The notes under the pieces: generated by a model | What the model was told of the DNA's origin: nothing | Databases searched by the model: none | Seen by the model: only the letters and a program-made list of their open reading frames with translations | Shown here: positions 34,113 through 44,619 of the stretch, piece after piece | How positions within the stretch are numbered: position 1 is the first letter of the stretch | Layout: the number at the start of each line of letters is the position of its first letter | Made by a program: the position numbers and the translations under genes | Origin: Petrolisthes cinctipes | Taxonomy: Eukaryota; Arthropoda; Malacostraca; Decapoda; Porcellanidae | Length of the DNA: 64,000 bases | Direction of reading: 5' to 3' | Assembly (NCBI GenBank): GCA_033782935.1 | Contig: JAWQEG010000504.1 | Coordinates: 67,001-131,000, forward strand

Positions 34113-34326
34113 CATTAATATAATTAATATTATTCTATACCTGATGTCCACGTTCTACCAAGGCTTCAGCCAACACCATGAAAGTCCTTTTGTGACTTAT
34201 TGGGGAGAATGGCAGGAGCATGAGTATCTTGTAGGACTTCTCAGGGGGAGCCAAAGACGAAACCTCAGTCACGTCCACCACCAGAACCACCGACACCAAC
34301 ACACAACACAGTCTCAACCACAACAT
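29085..34326 (-). CDS. UDP-glycosyltransferase, N-terminal half (four exons seen; gene continues to the left)
   Basis: Exons: 34141-34326, 33751-33882, 33346-33465 and 29085-29321, all phase 0 with GT-AG borders (62+44+40+79 = 225 codons). The protein begins with a hydrophobic signal peptide (MLWLRLCCVLVSVVLVVDV), then the family's hallmark first strand and loop, KILMLLPFSPISHKRTFMVL and AEALVERGHQVVMLTNY. It continues to AEFDLIIVDHIVNE and LAYPFVHERLYITLS. UGTs transfer sugar from UDP-sugar to small lipophilic acceptors in the ER lumen. These exons cover the acceptor-binding half. The donor-binding half with the family signature and the C-terminal membrane anchor must lie below 29085 but was not found. 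Intron 3 holds an antisense CR1 LINE; intron 1 holds a long (ATT)n. Confidence 0.85.
29640..30246 (+). CDS. LINE ORF1: SGNH-hydrolase-like protein, 5'-truncated
   Basis: The frame reads RLVGDSMVRGQL (block I, catalytic Ser in GDS), IPGGGLDDMI, YVIHVGTNDVLKTR (block III, GTND), LSGIIPRR and DDGVHLNQVGAARF (block V with the D-x-x-H pair). All catalytic blocks of an SGNH hydrolase are present. CR1-type LINEs commonly carry such an esterase in ORF1, proposed to act in membrane or RNP association. The in-frame ATG at 29605 lies in the CT-repeat target of the host, so the natural start is lost; whatever preceded the SGNH domain was cut off on insertion. Confidence 0.82.
30200..33031 (+). pseudogene. 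LINE ORF2: endonuclease and reverse transcriptase, one nonsense codon
   Basis: The frame opens before 30239 (FYVNARSIHNKFTDLEELTF), overlapping the ORF1 end. Endonuclease blocks: IIGIPESWLN, KRGGGVLLY, VILGDFNLPVSKW, NVLDLVFATK and SNSDHRKITF. RT blocks: NVNKSPGPDKISPRVLKEAK, SNYRPISLTSVVCKMLE, IIYLDFQKDFDKVPHKRL, GVPQGSVLGPILFLVYIN and the active site SKFADDTKIA near 32205. The conserved thumb follows: RPLMEYCVQAWCPYY through NGLPRNVID to FKRRLDKHL. Only a TAA at 31907-31909 (between FN and YDKNKAV) breaks about 930 codons. DFQKDFDK replaces the more usual DF-x-KAFDK. Confidence 0.85.
33346..33465 (-). CDS. UGT exon 3
   Basis: Acceptor TATTTTCAG, then ALSRYMPLYARDLYKVPEVM through FDLIIVDHIVNE; donor GTAAGAGAGA. 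The CT-rich target of the LINE insertion starts within this donor region. Confidence 0.82.
33751..33882 (-). CDS. UGT exon 2
   Basis: Acceptor CATTTCCTCCAG, then VVMLTNYKPSSSKHVNITDV through FDYRNMIRFK; donor GTATGT. Confidence 0.82.
33895..33960. repeat. (GGTCA)n-like degenerate repeat in UGT intron 1
   Basis: Runs of AGGTC-, AGTCA- and AGGTTA-type pentamers. Confidence 0.8.
33965..34113. repeat. (ATT)n microsatellite in UGT intron 1
   Basis: About 150 bp of ATT trinucleotides with two interruptions (near 34006 and 34048). Confidence 0.95.
34141..34326 (-). CDS. UGT exon 1 (signal peptide and first beta-alpha unit)
   Basis: The start was chosen at the ATG at 34326 because the hydrophobic signal peptide follows at once. 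A farther in-frame ATG at 34362 would add MLEILVPLLYCQ, which lies in tandem-repeat sequence. Donor GTATAG follows GGACATCAG. Confidence 0.82.
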
Positions 34327-34344
34327 CTGACAATATAATAAGGG

Positions 34345-35062
34345 GACTAATATTTCCAACACAACACAGTCTCAACCACAACATCTGACAATATAATAAT
34401 AAGGGGACTAATATTTCCAACACAACACAACACAACACAGTCTCCAGCAACAACATGCAACACAGTCTCGACCACATCATCTCTGACAACACTTTAGTCA
34501 TTAAGGGGGCTATTATTTCCACCACAACCACCAACTCACAACACAACACAGTCTCCACCACCTCACCAATACAACACAGTCTCCACCACATTATCTGACA
34601 GCACTTTAGTTATTAAGGGGGCTATTATTTCCATCACTAATAAATCAAAACACAACACAGTCTCCAACAATACAAGCACCAACATAACACAACACAACAC
34701 AACACAACACAGTCTCCATCAATACAAGCACCAACACCAACACAACACAACACAGTTTCCATCAATACAAGCACCAACACCAACACAACACAACACAGTC
34801 TCCATCAATACAAGCACCAACACCAACACAACACAACACAGTCTCTATCAATACAAGCACCAACACCAACACAACACAACAGTCTCCATCAATACAAGCA
34901 CCAACACCAACACAACGCAACACAGTCTCAATCAACACAAGCACCAACACCAACACAACACAACACAGTCTCCATCAATACAAGCACCAACACAACACAG
35001 TTTCTTCATCAATACAAGCACCAACACAATACAAAACAACACAACACAACCACCAACACATC
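34345..35062. repeat. Minisatellite upstream of UGT exon 1
   Basis: The unit CAACACAACACAGTCTCCAT followed by CAATACAAGCACCAACAC (about 40-43 bp) is repeated eight or more times from 34690, with a related, more diverged form (ACAACACAGTCTCAACCACA, ACATCTGACAATATAATAA) at 34310-34620. It directly abuts the UGT start codon, so the promoter lies in or beyond it. Confidence 0.88.
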
Positions 35063-35510
35063 ACATCAATTACCTCATTCAGCTTTGATATCGTTTTAAG
35101 GGAAGATTCTCCAAACAATGCCTGGAAACTAGTCACCTCAATGTTACTACTACTACTACTACTACTACTACCTGGGGATCTGTTTCGGGATATAGTTGGG
35201 ATGAGAATTCAGTATCCTTTCAAATTGACCCTCCCCAAAATAAAAGAAATAAATACTATCCCCACACACAATTAAGGAGATAGTACACTTTTGATACATT
35301 TTGATACACTTTTGATGGTAGGAAACAGGACCAGGTTAACAACAATGAGTTAGCACAATTAATGACCACACAACTGTACATTCCTTTACCTTAACCCGAG
35401 AGACACGACGAGCGTTGGTATTATTGCAGCCAGTCAGCAGGGAGAGCGTAAATATGATTGGAAGATAGACAGACAGGATAGTTTAGTTCTCTCTCTCTCT
35501 CTCTCTGTAT
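35063..35510. other. No gene; (ACT)n and (CT)n tracts
   Basis: (ACT)n at 35143-35171 and (TC)n at 35489-35506. A 190-bp stretch at 35180-35370 shares AGGAGATAGTACA-type text with the 28.1-28.8 kb repeat region. Confidence 0.45.
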
Positions 35511-35599
35511 GTGTGTGTGTGTACATACATGTGTGCATCTTATATTAAACACAATGGACTGTGCCTGAGTAAAGAGTGGGTTGTTGTTATGGGAGAGCA

Positions 35600-35626
35600 C
35601 ACACACACACACACTTTTACTCTTAC

Positions 35627-35658
<32 letters not shown>

Positions 35659-35758
35659 CTTTACTCTTACTTTTACACACACATACACATACACACACAC
35701 GTATATACTTTATTCTTACTTTTAAACACACACACACACACACACACACACACTTACT
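35600..35758. repeat. AC-rich compound repeat, left flank of L2-type LINE
   Basis: (AC)n tracts with embedded CTTTACTCTTACTTTTAC (35659) and CTTTATTCTTACTTTTA (35708). The same two motifs in the same order recur at 38113-38226. Confidence 0.9.
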
Positions 35759-35838
35759 TACTTACTTGTTACTTGTTGTTGAAATTCTAGGGGCGTTCCG
35801 TCTCCATGCGACGCTCCACGCCCCACCCAATAGTTTCA

Positions 35839-37495
35839 TCAACACTGGTAATCTTCTTTGATCACATTATTAACCAAGTCATAGCAGTCCGCAAAAAGAT
35901 AAGTTTTCAATCTCCTCTTGAAGATAGACATAGTTTCAGCAGTTTTCACTCTCGCCGGAAGTCTGTTATACAGCCTAGGGGCACTTCTATTGAAGGCCCT
36001 GCGGCCGGCTTCTCTAGAATACCTAGGTTCATGAAGTCTCTGCCCCTCAGCACTGTGCCTTAAAGTTACATTAGTGTCCACCCAAAAGTCAGAAAGCATG
36101 CTTTTCATGTACTCAGGCTTACCAAATGTTAACACTTGAAACACCAAGACACATTGCTTGTAAATGATCCGGGCTTTAACAGGCAACCAATGTAGGTCAA
36201 TGAGTACCGGTGTTATTCTTTCCCTTGACGATTTGCCTTTAATCAGTCTGGCCGCTCTATTCATGATCAATTGGAATTTTCTCAGTAGATAATTAGGAAG
36301 ACCATAGTATAAGGAATTGCAATAGTCAATTTTGATAATCACATGATTATGGATAAGTCTTTTCATTGTACCGTCATCAAGGTACTTCCTCACAAACGCA
36401 ATATTGCGCAAGTGATACCCAGCCATATTCACAGTCTGAGTTATTTGATTCTTCAGCGTCAGTTCACTATCAAGCACTACTCCGAGATTTTTCACAATGT
36501 TACCCACTTCAAGGTCGAAGACATTTACACGTAAATCACGAATTTGTAACCTATCAAAGTCAAGGCACCGACCAACAAATAGGCATTCTGTTTTGCTCTC
36601 ATTCAATTTTAGCTGACGATTGTCCATCCACTGTTTAATGTCGAACATAATAGCCGAGAGTTGTGCCTCCGTTTCCTGTATATTATTCACCGACAAGTAA
36701 AACTGCGTGTCATAGGCAAATAGTTTGAAGCACACACCATACTTCTTCAAGACAGTTGACAAGTCTGCCGTGTATAAACAAAAAAGAATCAGACCTAACA
36801 CGCTTCCTTGTGGAACCCCTCTAGTTAGTGGTTTCATGTCCGAGAAGCAGTCGCCAACCTGCATACAATATGTCCTACCTTCCAGATAGCTTTTCAAATA
36901 CAAGAGGGCAGATCCTTTAATCCCATAGTTTTCGCAAACCTACAGTGTCAAAGGCCGCACTTAGATCCAACAATAATAACATTCCACATTTACCATTATC
37001 AAGAAGACCACGCATATCACTAACCACAGAACACAGTGCAGTCTCTGTAGAGTATAGGTGACGGTACGCAGATTGTTCATCCGGGAGCACTCCAACAGTA
37101 TTTAAATGCATATTTAATTGTGACAGTAGTACATTTTCTAGTATTTTCGACTGGAATGTCAGGTTCGACACCGGACGGAAAGAGCTGAGACTTTGTGAAT
37201 CAAGTTTCCCTTTGATTACAGGTTTGACAATTGCCTTTTTCTCAGAAGCAGGAAAAACTCCATTAGATATACTCGTGTTGACCATTTTTGTCATAATATC
37301 CACAAGGTGGTCAAAATTACCAATATTCTTAATGAAATTCATTGGCAACGGATCATTAGCACAGTAAGTCAGTTTTACTTGCCTTATAATATTCCGAATC
37401 ATAACCTTATCAACAGTGCTAAATGAAGCTAGTTTTAGTTCAGAACCACACTCTTTTGCCATCATACTAGTGCTGGTGGTGTCAAATGATAGCAC
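35839..37495 (-). pseudogene. L2/CR1-type LINE: reverse transcriptase
   Basis: The two frames 37495-36917 and 36903-35839 are offset by a small shift in the loop after LLLLDLSAAFDTVGL. Blocks: ANDPLPMNFIKNIG, PVIKGKLDSQSLSSFRPVSN, LTFQSKILENVLLSQL, LLPDEQSAYRHLYSTETALC (with V for the first L), GVPQGSVLGLILFCLYTADL, and the palm motif LFAYDTQFYLSV. The usual F-A-D-D is changed to F-A-Y-D, removing a metal-binding Asp, so the enzyme is dead. The thumb and C-terminus (YYGLPNYLLRKFQLIMNRAA, IDLHWLPVKARI, NRLPARVKTAETMSIFKRRL) are well kept. Confidence 0.85.
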
Positions 37496-37513
37496 AATTC
37501 TACAAATCTTAGA

Positions 37514-38095
37514 TTAAAAAAAGTCTAGGAATTCACTAGCCAGTTCACCATCAGTGTAACCTTCAGGCAGTCTATTCTTCTTTTTGTTACCTGTTAAGTT
37601 GTCCAATACTTTATACAATTTGTTGATGTTGGACCCAGCCTGCATAATCCTGTCCTTATAAAAATCGCGTTTTCGTTGCACTATTATTTTTTTCTCAAAG
37701 TTTCGTGCTTGATTATACTCCCTCCTCGATTCAGTCGACCGATGTCTCCGCCACAATTTTTCTTTCTTTTTCTTAGCCTTTTTCGCTCTTAGTGTTTCTT
37801 CATTGAACCAAGGCGAATCATCTTTAACAACAATTTCTTTTGTGACAATAGGACACATTTTTTCATATTCTCCACGTGCAGTCTCATTATAGAGTCTATA
37901 TAAGCATTCAGGACAATTTTCTATAATAGATTGATGAATACAAACCTCATTAAATCTAGCATTAGCACTAGTACTGATAGTTGTAACCAAAGCATCAGGG
38001 TCAAAGTTTCGAGTCGAACGGAATTTGATTCTCCTCTTGCATCGTTCAACAATTCCTAGAGATATCATAAAAGTTACCAATTTGTGCGTAGGAGA
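37514..38095 (-). pseudogene. L2/CR1-type LINE: endonuclease-RT linker
   Basis: Lys/Arg-rich frame with SPWFNEETLRAKKAKKKKEK and REYNQARNFEKKIIVQRKRD, typical of the region between EN and RT in this LINE group. Its apparent N-terminus of alternating Cys-Val (to 38227) is just translated (AC)n and is not part of the protein. Confidence 0.78.
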
Positions 38096-38112
38096 AAGGG
38101 TACACACTTCAT

Positions 38113-38193
38113 CAACACACACACACACACACATACCTTTACTCTTACTTTTACATACACATACACACACACACACATATACTTTATTCTTAC

Positions 38194-38226
<33 letters not shown>
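38113..38226. repeat. AC-rich compound repeat, right flank of L2-type LINE
   Basis: CTTTACTCTTACTTTTAC (38137) and CTTTATTCTTACTTTTA (38181) in (AC)n, in the same order and at nearly the same spacing as in 35655-35725. Confidence 0.9.
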
Positions 38227-38228
<2 letters not shown>

Positions 38229-38821
38229 ATCTTTGGCTAGTGATGCATCCTGAGAAACGAGCGTGGTCTGACAAACATTAAGGGGACATTCTATTGTTGT
38301 AAAAATGGAAGGTCTCCGATTGCTCCAAATTATGCCTGAACACAGACGCCCGCAGTGGTACTATTTATAAGGGGTCTGTTTTATGGCATAGGTTGTAGGA
38401 ATCAGAGTCCTTCTAATTCACCAACAACAACAACAGGAATCTCCCCTTAATTAAATTCGTATCACGTCTTGCTAAATGAATAGGAAATTAATGTTAGAAA
38501 GAAGGAAAGACAATTATTATTATTATTATTATTGTGGTTGGTGGAGTACTAAGTGAAGGGTATAGGTTTGGCCTTTTGAGAGACAATGATTCCTCCAAAC
38601 TACAGTATTCCCAACAGGCCACCATTATTTTTTGTGAATCTGGTCTTGTGTCCTGGCATACCAAAAGTATACTCTCCCCTTAAAAGCAGTAAAACTCAGA
38701 GTGGGGATCAGTTTCATTACACAACGTTTCTCAATGACTATAACAAGTTAATATTTAGGGGTTTGTACGGTGTTGGTAAATATGGAACAACCGATTCCTT
38801 CAAACTATTCAAAGCAACGGG
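38227..38821. other. No gene recognised
   Basis: Contains an (ATT)n tract at 38514-38533. The plus-strand frame starting at 38586 runs into antisense LINE sequence and is not a gene. Confidence 0.4.
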
Positions 38822-38899
38822 ACAGGTGGCGTACCAGAAGTTCCTCCAGAACCTGGTGGTTCAGCAGGTGTCGATAAACCACATCAAGTGGCAGGCCCC

Positions 38900-41800
38900 G
38901 GGGCAGCAAGTGTCGGACAGTGGGGCAGGCCAGGCAATAGTGCTCTACAGTGTTAGCCCGAGGCGCTCAACACAAGCGGCACTCAGTGAAGGGAGGCTCA
39001 CCCTGCAACCCAGCAACCTGCCACGGTGGACGGTAGCCAAGCCTCAAACGAGCAGAGACTACTTTGTGCCTCCGAACCATGAGGCCTCGACGACGGTAGG
39101 AATATTTGTGACGGCAGACAGACTCATAATGTGTGATGGAGATGCTGAAGGGCCTCTCTGCATCCCTGCGTCGCCGTACAGGGAGGAGAGCGGCGGAGCG
39201 GACTTTAGAGAGGTAACATGTCAGGGAGAGAGGACGTCCAACACCACGAGGAGGCAGATGGCAGGCTTCCTTTGCGAGTCTGTCAACTGTACCATTGTGA
39301 CGTAAACCTACATGGGATGGCACACATAAAAATTTGACAGTCAATTTACGATGAAGCAATAAGGCCAAAAACGATAAAATCTGCTGAATAACAGTAGAGT
39401 GTGTGGGCTGAACACTAGAGAGGGAATAAAGGGCAGGTTTGGAGTCACCAAAAATGGCAACATTCACTCCACGTTGACAAACAAGACTAACAGCATCCAG
39501 AATGGCATAAAGTTCACACAATGTTGAGCTAGAGTGGTTACAGAGACAACGGCCAACCCAGCCCCCTGGAGGTGACACCATGTCAGGTGAGAAAACGGCA
39601 CAACCTGCTGCACCATCCACTTGCAATGAGCCATCAGTGTAGAGGCAGTATGGATCTGTGATGGAGGACGTCACTGTTTCTATGTGTTCCAGAACCAACT
39701 GCCGCTGTAGAGAAGGCAGTTCCGACTTGGAAGTAGGTGTGAAGCTCACATCAGGTGTTGGTAGCATCCATGGAGGGGGCCCTGGGGGGACGTCGGCCAC
39801 CATTATATTTATATTAAGACTACGGAGCATAGAGGAAACAGACCTTATAAGAGTACGTCCAGCAGGCAGTATGGGAGGGACAGGGGAGTTTGGTCTAAGA
39901 GAAGTCCTGACTAACTGAGAGTAATGGGGTGAAAGATGTGGGAAATGGAGGCACTTGACAGTGAAGCAAGTAACACTAGAATTAATTCTCTCCACTAACG
40001 GGGGAAGACGCAACTCACGCTGCATGTTCACTATCCTGGTCGACATTGGACAACCGAGAATTATTCTCATTGCTCTATTCTGAAATTTTTCTAAAGTTTC
40101 AAGAGTAGCCCTGGGAAGTTGAATCAGAGCAGGGGAGAGGTAATCAACAACTGAACGGATAAAAGCAATATAGATAGTCCTGGCTACTGGGATGGAGATG
40201 CCCGAGGAGTTGTTAGTGAGCCATTGAAGTGGTGTAAGTCGGCGCTGGAGACGACCCAATAAGTCCTGGACAATGAGATGGTCTTGAGGTCTGGCAGGTA
40301 CAATTGGCCAAATATTGACTGGTGCGCCCAGGTAGCGATACTGGGAACACATGGGAATGACAGTCCCTCCAATGGTGAACACTGGCCGAGCTTGAGGAAG
40401 GCGGCAGGTGAATATTCTGCTCTTATATGGGGAGACAATAATGCCACAGAGTAGGAGTCAAGAAACCGCTGGAGACCCCTTGGTAAGGTAGAATGAACAC
40501 AGATATCATCAGCATAGCACGTAATTGTAGTTCCAGGTATATCAGGGAGAGAAGTGAGCAGCCGATGCATCAGAATATTAAATAACAATGGGCTGAGAAC
40601 ACCCCCTTGAGGCGTACCAAGATGAAAACTGCGCAAAGGACTGAGCGCACCACTGAAAAACACACGGGAGGTCCTGCTACTCAGGTAGCTTCGAATCCAC
40701 CGTAATAGATTACCCTTTATCCCAAAGTCGACCAGTTGATCCAAAATGACGTCTCTATTAGCAACATCGAAGGCACTTCGAAGGTCAATGACAGCCACCA
40801 CACTGTCCCTGTTAATGCAAGTGTACAGGTCGACTAGGCAGTGGTGTGTGCTCCGCTGGGGAAGGGAACCAAACAGCCATGGAGAAAGGCGATCTTGCAG
40901 TCTGTACATGAGACGATTGAGTAAGATTCTCTCCATATCTTTACAAAAACAGGAAGTCAGGGAAATAGGCCTGAACTTCGCAGTGCCGGGCTTAGGGATG
41001 GGTATTATTGTACTGCTGGTCCAGGCTCGTGGTAAACAACCATCACGAAGACAAAGATTGTACAGTAGAAGTAGAGGGTTCCCAGGAACCTGTTGAAGTA
41101 GGCGCAGCACAGCATAAGTAATACCATCATCATCAGGGGAAGAAGCTCTACCCCGAGAGAGAGCACGTCGCAACTCCTCCTCAGTTATCTCCTCTGCATC
41201 ATCGTCATCATCTTGCAACAGAGCAGACATTAGACGTAGCCGATGGACAGCAGCACGGGAAGTGAGTGCATCTTGTATGTGGATGGGTAGACTGGTTGAG
41301 GTAGATTGTTCTGACCAGGCATCGACAAGTTGTTGGGCATAGTCGGCGGGAGTGTGATGACCAGCAGTGGCCGGTGTCTTTTTAACAACCCGACGGATGA
41401 GGTGCCAAATAGAAGCCACACTTGTTTGCTGGTTGATGCTGTCCGTGAACCGCTGCCATGACTCCGTGTGAGCACACTCCTGCAGGGCAACTAAAGAGTC
41501 CCTAGACATATGGTAACGATGGAGCAAGTCAGGGGTTGGGTTGGCTTGAAACAATAGGCCATCACGTTCAGCCTCCTTCTTTGCCTCCTGTATACGTGCA
41601 TCCAGCGTCCAGGAGTGGGCAGTATGGCGATGCTGGAGGTGTGGCCGGGAGACGTATAGCCTATAAAAGTCATGAGTAGCAGATACAAGATCAGAGTACA
41701 ACTGTTCAGCTGATGAGAATGTCAAATGTAGGGAATACATGGGCCATGAATAAGATGTAAGTCGGGCAATATTTAGGGGGCACAGCAATACGCAAACGAG

Positions 41801-42465
41801 TGGCTGAAGCACTTGACCCAGCAGTTAGAGAATAATGAGACCGAAGAGCGATGTGATCAGAGAATAAGTCTGGCACGGAGGAGCACTGGACCCGAGATGC
41901 TATCAGGCCAGACGAGAGGATGTAGTCCAGAGTACCTCCCCGGCAATGAGTGGCACCGCCAGTGTCCCAGCGTGTCAGATGATGCTTGCGGATGTATGAA
42001 AGGAGACAAACATCATTACAATTAATAGAGTCAGAACCATCACCCAAATCAGAATGCTGAGCATTAAAATCTCCCATATAAACCATACCACGCACTGTTG
42101 GAGAAGGAAGAGCCTCAAGAGTGAGTCTAGCTGGGGCAGAATAGACATTACATAGTTGTAGTACTCCATTCCCAGGTAGAACCTCAAATAGCTGAAAGGT
42201 CATGTCAGGATCAGTGGAGGTACGGAGAAGGCGATGTGGCAAGGAGCTATGTATGTAAGTCAGGAGACCATTCCTTACCAGATGAACATATGGCACATAA
42301 CCAGAGAGAGGAGGAGCTTGCCCAGCAGCGAGCGGCTGTCCTGGAAATGCTTCCTGGAGAAAAATAACACTGGGATGATGACGAAAAACTTAGGCCTTGA
42401 GTTGAGTGAGCTTAGCATAACTGGTGATACCACATACATTCCAGGAGATGACATCCAACCGGCAA
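38900..42465 (-). pseudogene. LINE ORF2, copy 3: EN, RT, RNase H, frameshifted
   Basis: Three offset frames cover ORF2. 42465-41706 is endonuclease (MGDFNAQHSDLGD, GGTLDYILSSG, FSDHIAL). 41812-40380 is RT (ITEEELRRALSRGRASSPDD, AVIDLRSAFDVANRDVILDQ, GTPQGGVLSPLLFN, CYADDICVHS intact). 40382-38900 is RT thumb and RNase H: YCLYTDGSLQVDGAAG, STLCELYAILDAV, VAIFGDSKPALYSL and GTVDRLAKEACHL give the four acidic residues. It ends in a cysteine/histidine block (TECRLC, then EHYCLACP). RNase H is a feature of I-superfamily ORF2 and would remove the RNA template after first-strand synthesis. Confidence 0.85.
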
Positions 42466-42468
42466 TCA

Positions 42469-43951
42469 CTAGCGAACTCTGTATTTGGAGGTAAAAGTAC
42501 GGTGAGTGGGGGCAGATGAGTGACCTGGAGAAGAAGATGGACCAGGAGAAGGGACTGACTCGAAAAGCTTTTCAAGGCGAGATGCAACAGTATTAATCTT
42601 TTCGGTAAGGGTAGTGACAGTTGAGATGATGGCCTGCTGAGCCTCGACCAAGGTGGAGAGTTTGTAGTCATTGGCAGCCTGCGTGGCAACTAGCCCATCA
42701 ATCCTTGCTTCAAGGGCAGAAAAGCGGTTCTCGAGAGCCGTACATCGTGCCATGATGGTAGCAACAGACTTGCGGAGGGCCAGGTCTGGAGGTGAGGCAG
42801 GGCTGGTAGGAGGAGCAGACTGGGGAGGTGGTGGTGGTGGCGGTGGCAATAGTAGTGACACGAGCCTGGACCTGATGTCGAGTACATCCATGCCACATGT
42901 TAACCCCTGGTTGAAGGCATCGTGGACACTTCCATCGAGACATATCCTCAGGAGGTGAAGGCTCAGAGGTGGAGGCAGCAGGACGTGATGGTTCGCCCCT
43001 GACAGGACACGTCTTGGAATCATGGTCGGCGGCACACCATGCACACTTTGGCCTGGCAGAACAGTACCGGGAGATATGCCCCACACCCCAGCACCTGTAG
43101 CACCAAGGCTGGTCATTATGAAGTTTCCTCACCTCACACGGTGGAAGACAAGGGAGGAAATCAAAGGAAATCTCATTTGGAGGTGGATCAGGTTGACTCC
43201 AGACAACAACAATACGGCTAATGGGGGAACCATCTTGGAAAAAACGATGGGCAAAGTACACACCAGGGTATCCCTTAGCAAGTTTCGGGTCAACATCAAT
43301 AGGAAAACGGGTAAGGATGTAGCTGGGGAACTTACGAGGCCTCTCGGGTGAGTCTTCAAGAATGAGAGGCAGAGACAAAAATTCACCAGCCTTCACTCTA
43401 TCAATGATATCCTGACGCTTCCTAGAGATGTAGACAAACCGGGAGGTGACAGCAGCCATCTTCACTTCAGCCAGTTCACGCTGCAGCTGGAAGGCCCTGT
43501 TGACATCAGACAACCAACGCTACTTTGTGTCCATAGATGGGTTCCCAGAGAAGGAGAGCTTGACATAGGCATTTCTTGAGGCAAAAGCAGGAAGGTTGGA
43601 CGAGGGCAAGGAGTTGGTATACAAGGAAGAAACACCACGTTAAGGCAGAGAAGGTATGTCATGCACAGCTGAAGCACCCTTGGCAGTCTTGGCAGCCGGA
43701 GGCAAACAGTCCACACCATCGGAATCCTGCAAGGAGTCGGACGAGGCATCAACGGGTCGCTTGGTAGAGGTTGAGGAGGTGGAAGGCTGCAACCTGAGCT
43801 GTGGAGTGACCGAGGAGAGGGGGGGAGGGTTGCGAGAAGGCAGCTCAGGCCAGTGATCCTCGATAGGAGACTCATCCTCCTCCGACATGGCCAAGTCGGC
43901 CTCCAGGCAGGAAGCCACATCCGAATCTGCGCTCTCCATCAGGCCAGGCAA
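42469..43951 (-). pseudogene. LINE ORF1, copy 3, broken
   Basis: Same protein as 22605-24083. The frame 43951-43640 ends at a TAA after HDIPSLP. A second stop lies in the block corresponding to TKLRWLSDVNRAF (near 43522, TAG for the Leu codon). From 43513 the knuckle region CYRCWGVGHISRYC and CAWCAADHDSKTC is intact. A frame change in the GGT/ACC-rich polyproline tract (near 42840) separates it from the C-terminal coiled-coil-like part (42830-42469). Confidence 0.82.
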
Positions 43952-44080
43952 GGCCTAGATGGGAAGAGAACAACTGAACACACACGAACATACAAACACA
44001 GAACCACAATAAAACAAATAAACCACAAACAACAATACCACAAACAACAATACCACAAACAGCAAAACCACAACAAAACG

Positions 44081-44619
44081 AGATAGAAAATATAAACAAC
44101 CCCTATGTAAAAGCTCGATTTTTGTCCCCTTACTTTACTCTTGGAGGGAAACAAAAACCCACTGCCTTTAACAAAAAACAAAAAAAACACCAGTGTATGC
44201 TACAACTCTATCCCATAGCTGTATCAACCTGGTCTGGAAAAAAAAACAAGATACCGATGAGGAACAGGACTTGCCTTGCGAATACCAAAAATAAATCATA
44301 CAAAGGACAATACCAGCTCCTCTCCAGTACTGGGTAATCGCTGCCACCACCAGACCAAAGTCGATCAGAGGAACCAAGTGAGCACACACCGGTAGGGTAG
44401 CGTAACGTTACTTTAAGAAGGCTCGCGAGTAAGCAACCCAGACTACAGTTCTAACGGGGGTACGATCAGTGATTGGAATTAATAATCTACTACTATCTAT
44501 AAAGGAACACAGTCTATTTGTTACATCGGTGACGGAAATACTCAGACAATTATAAACCCGTTTATTTTATCAACCTATGGTATGAGTACAAAATAATCAC
44601 AATAATAATTTCTGTTCTC
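44081..44619. other. No gene recognised
   Basis: Scattered short frames only. Confidence 0.35.

Larger units (their letters stand above)
35760..38105 (-). mobile_element. L2/CR1-type LINE, 5'-truncated, decayed
   Basis: The minus-strand element starts in the endonuclease-RT linker near 38095 (HKLVTFMISLGIVERCKRRI) and runs through RT to a 3' end with tandem TTACTTG-type repeats (complement of 35755-35785). It sits within duplicated AC-rich sequence. The same 3' end and C-terminus recur at 50762-51020. Confidence 0.85.
38822..44080 (-). mobile_element. I-type LINE copy 3, with RNase H, lacking the TAA tail
   Basis: The minus-strand copy has a GTT-rich leader (44080-43952), ORF1, and ORF2 with EN, RT, RNase H and a terminal cysteine block. 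It matches copy 2 through the DNA and supplies the RNase H missing there. Sequence identity ends near 38822, inside the last coding segment; the 3' UTR and (TAA)n tail are absent, unusual for a LINE, which normally truncates at the 5' end. Several frameshifts and stops disable it. Confidence 0.88.

Noticed and set aside
33961..34130. CRISPR-like or satellite array
   Set aside because: Pure ATT microsatellite without spacers; no CRISPR-like repeat-spacer structure exists anywhere in the window.
35421..35861. Cys-Val and Thr-His repeat proteins
   Set aside because: They are translated (AC)n/(GT)n tracts; the real coding part of the LINE begins at about 38095 on the other side.
38586..39305. 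239-codon plus-strand frame
   Set aside because: Most of it is antisense to the RNase H and cysteine end of LINE copy 3.
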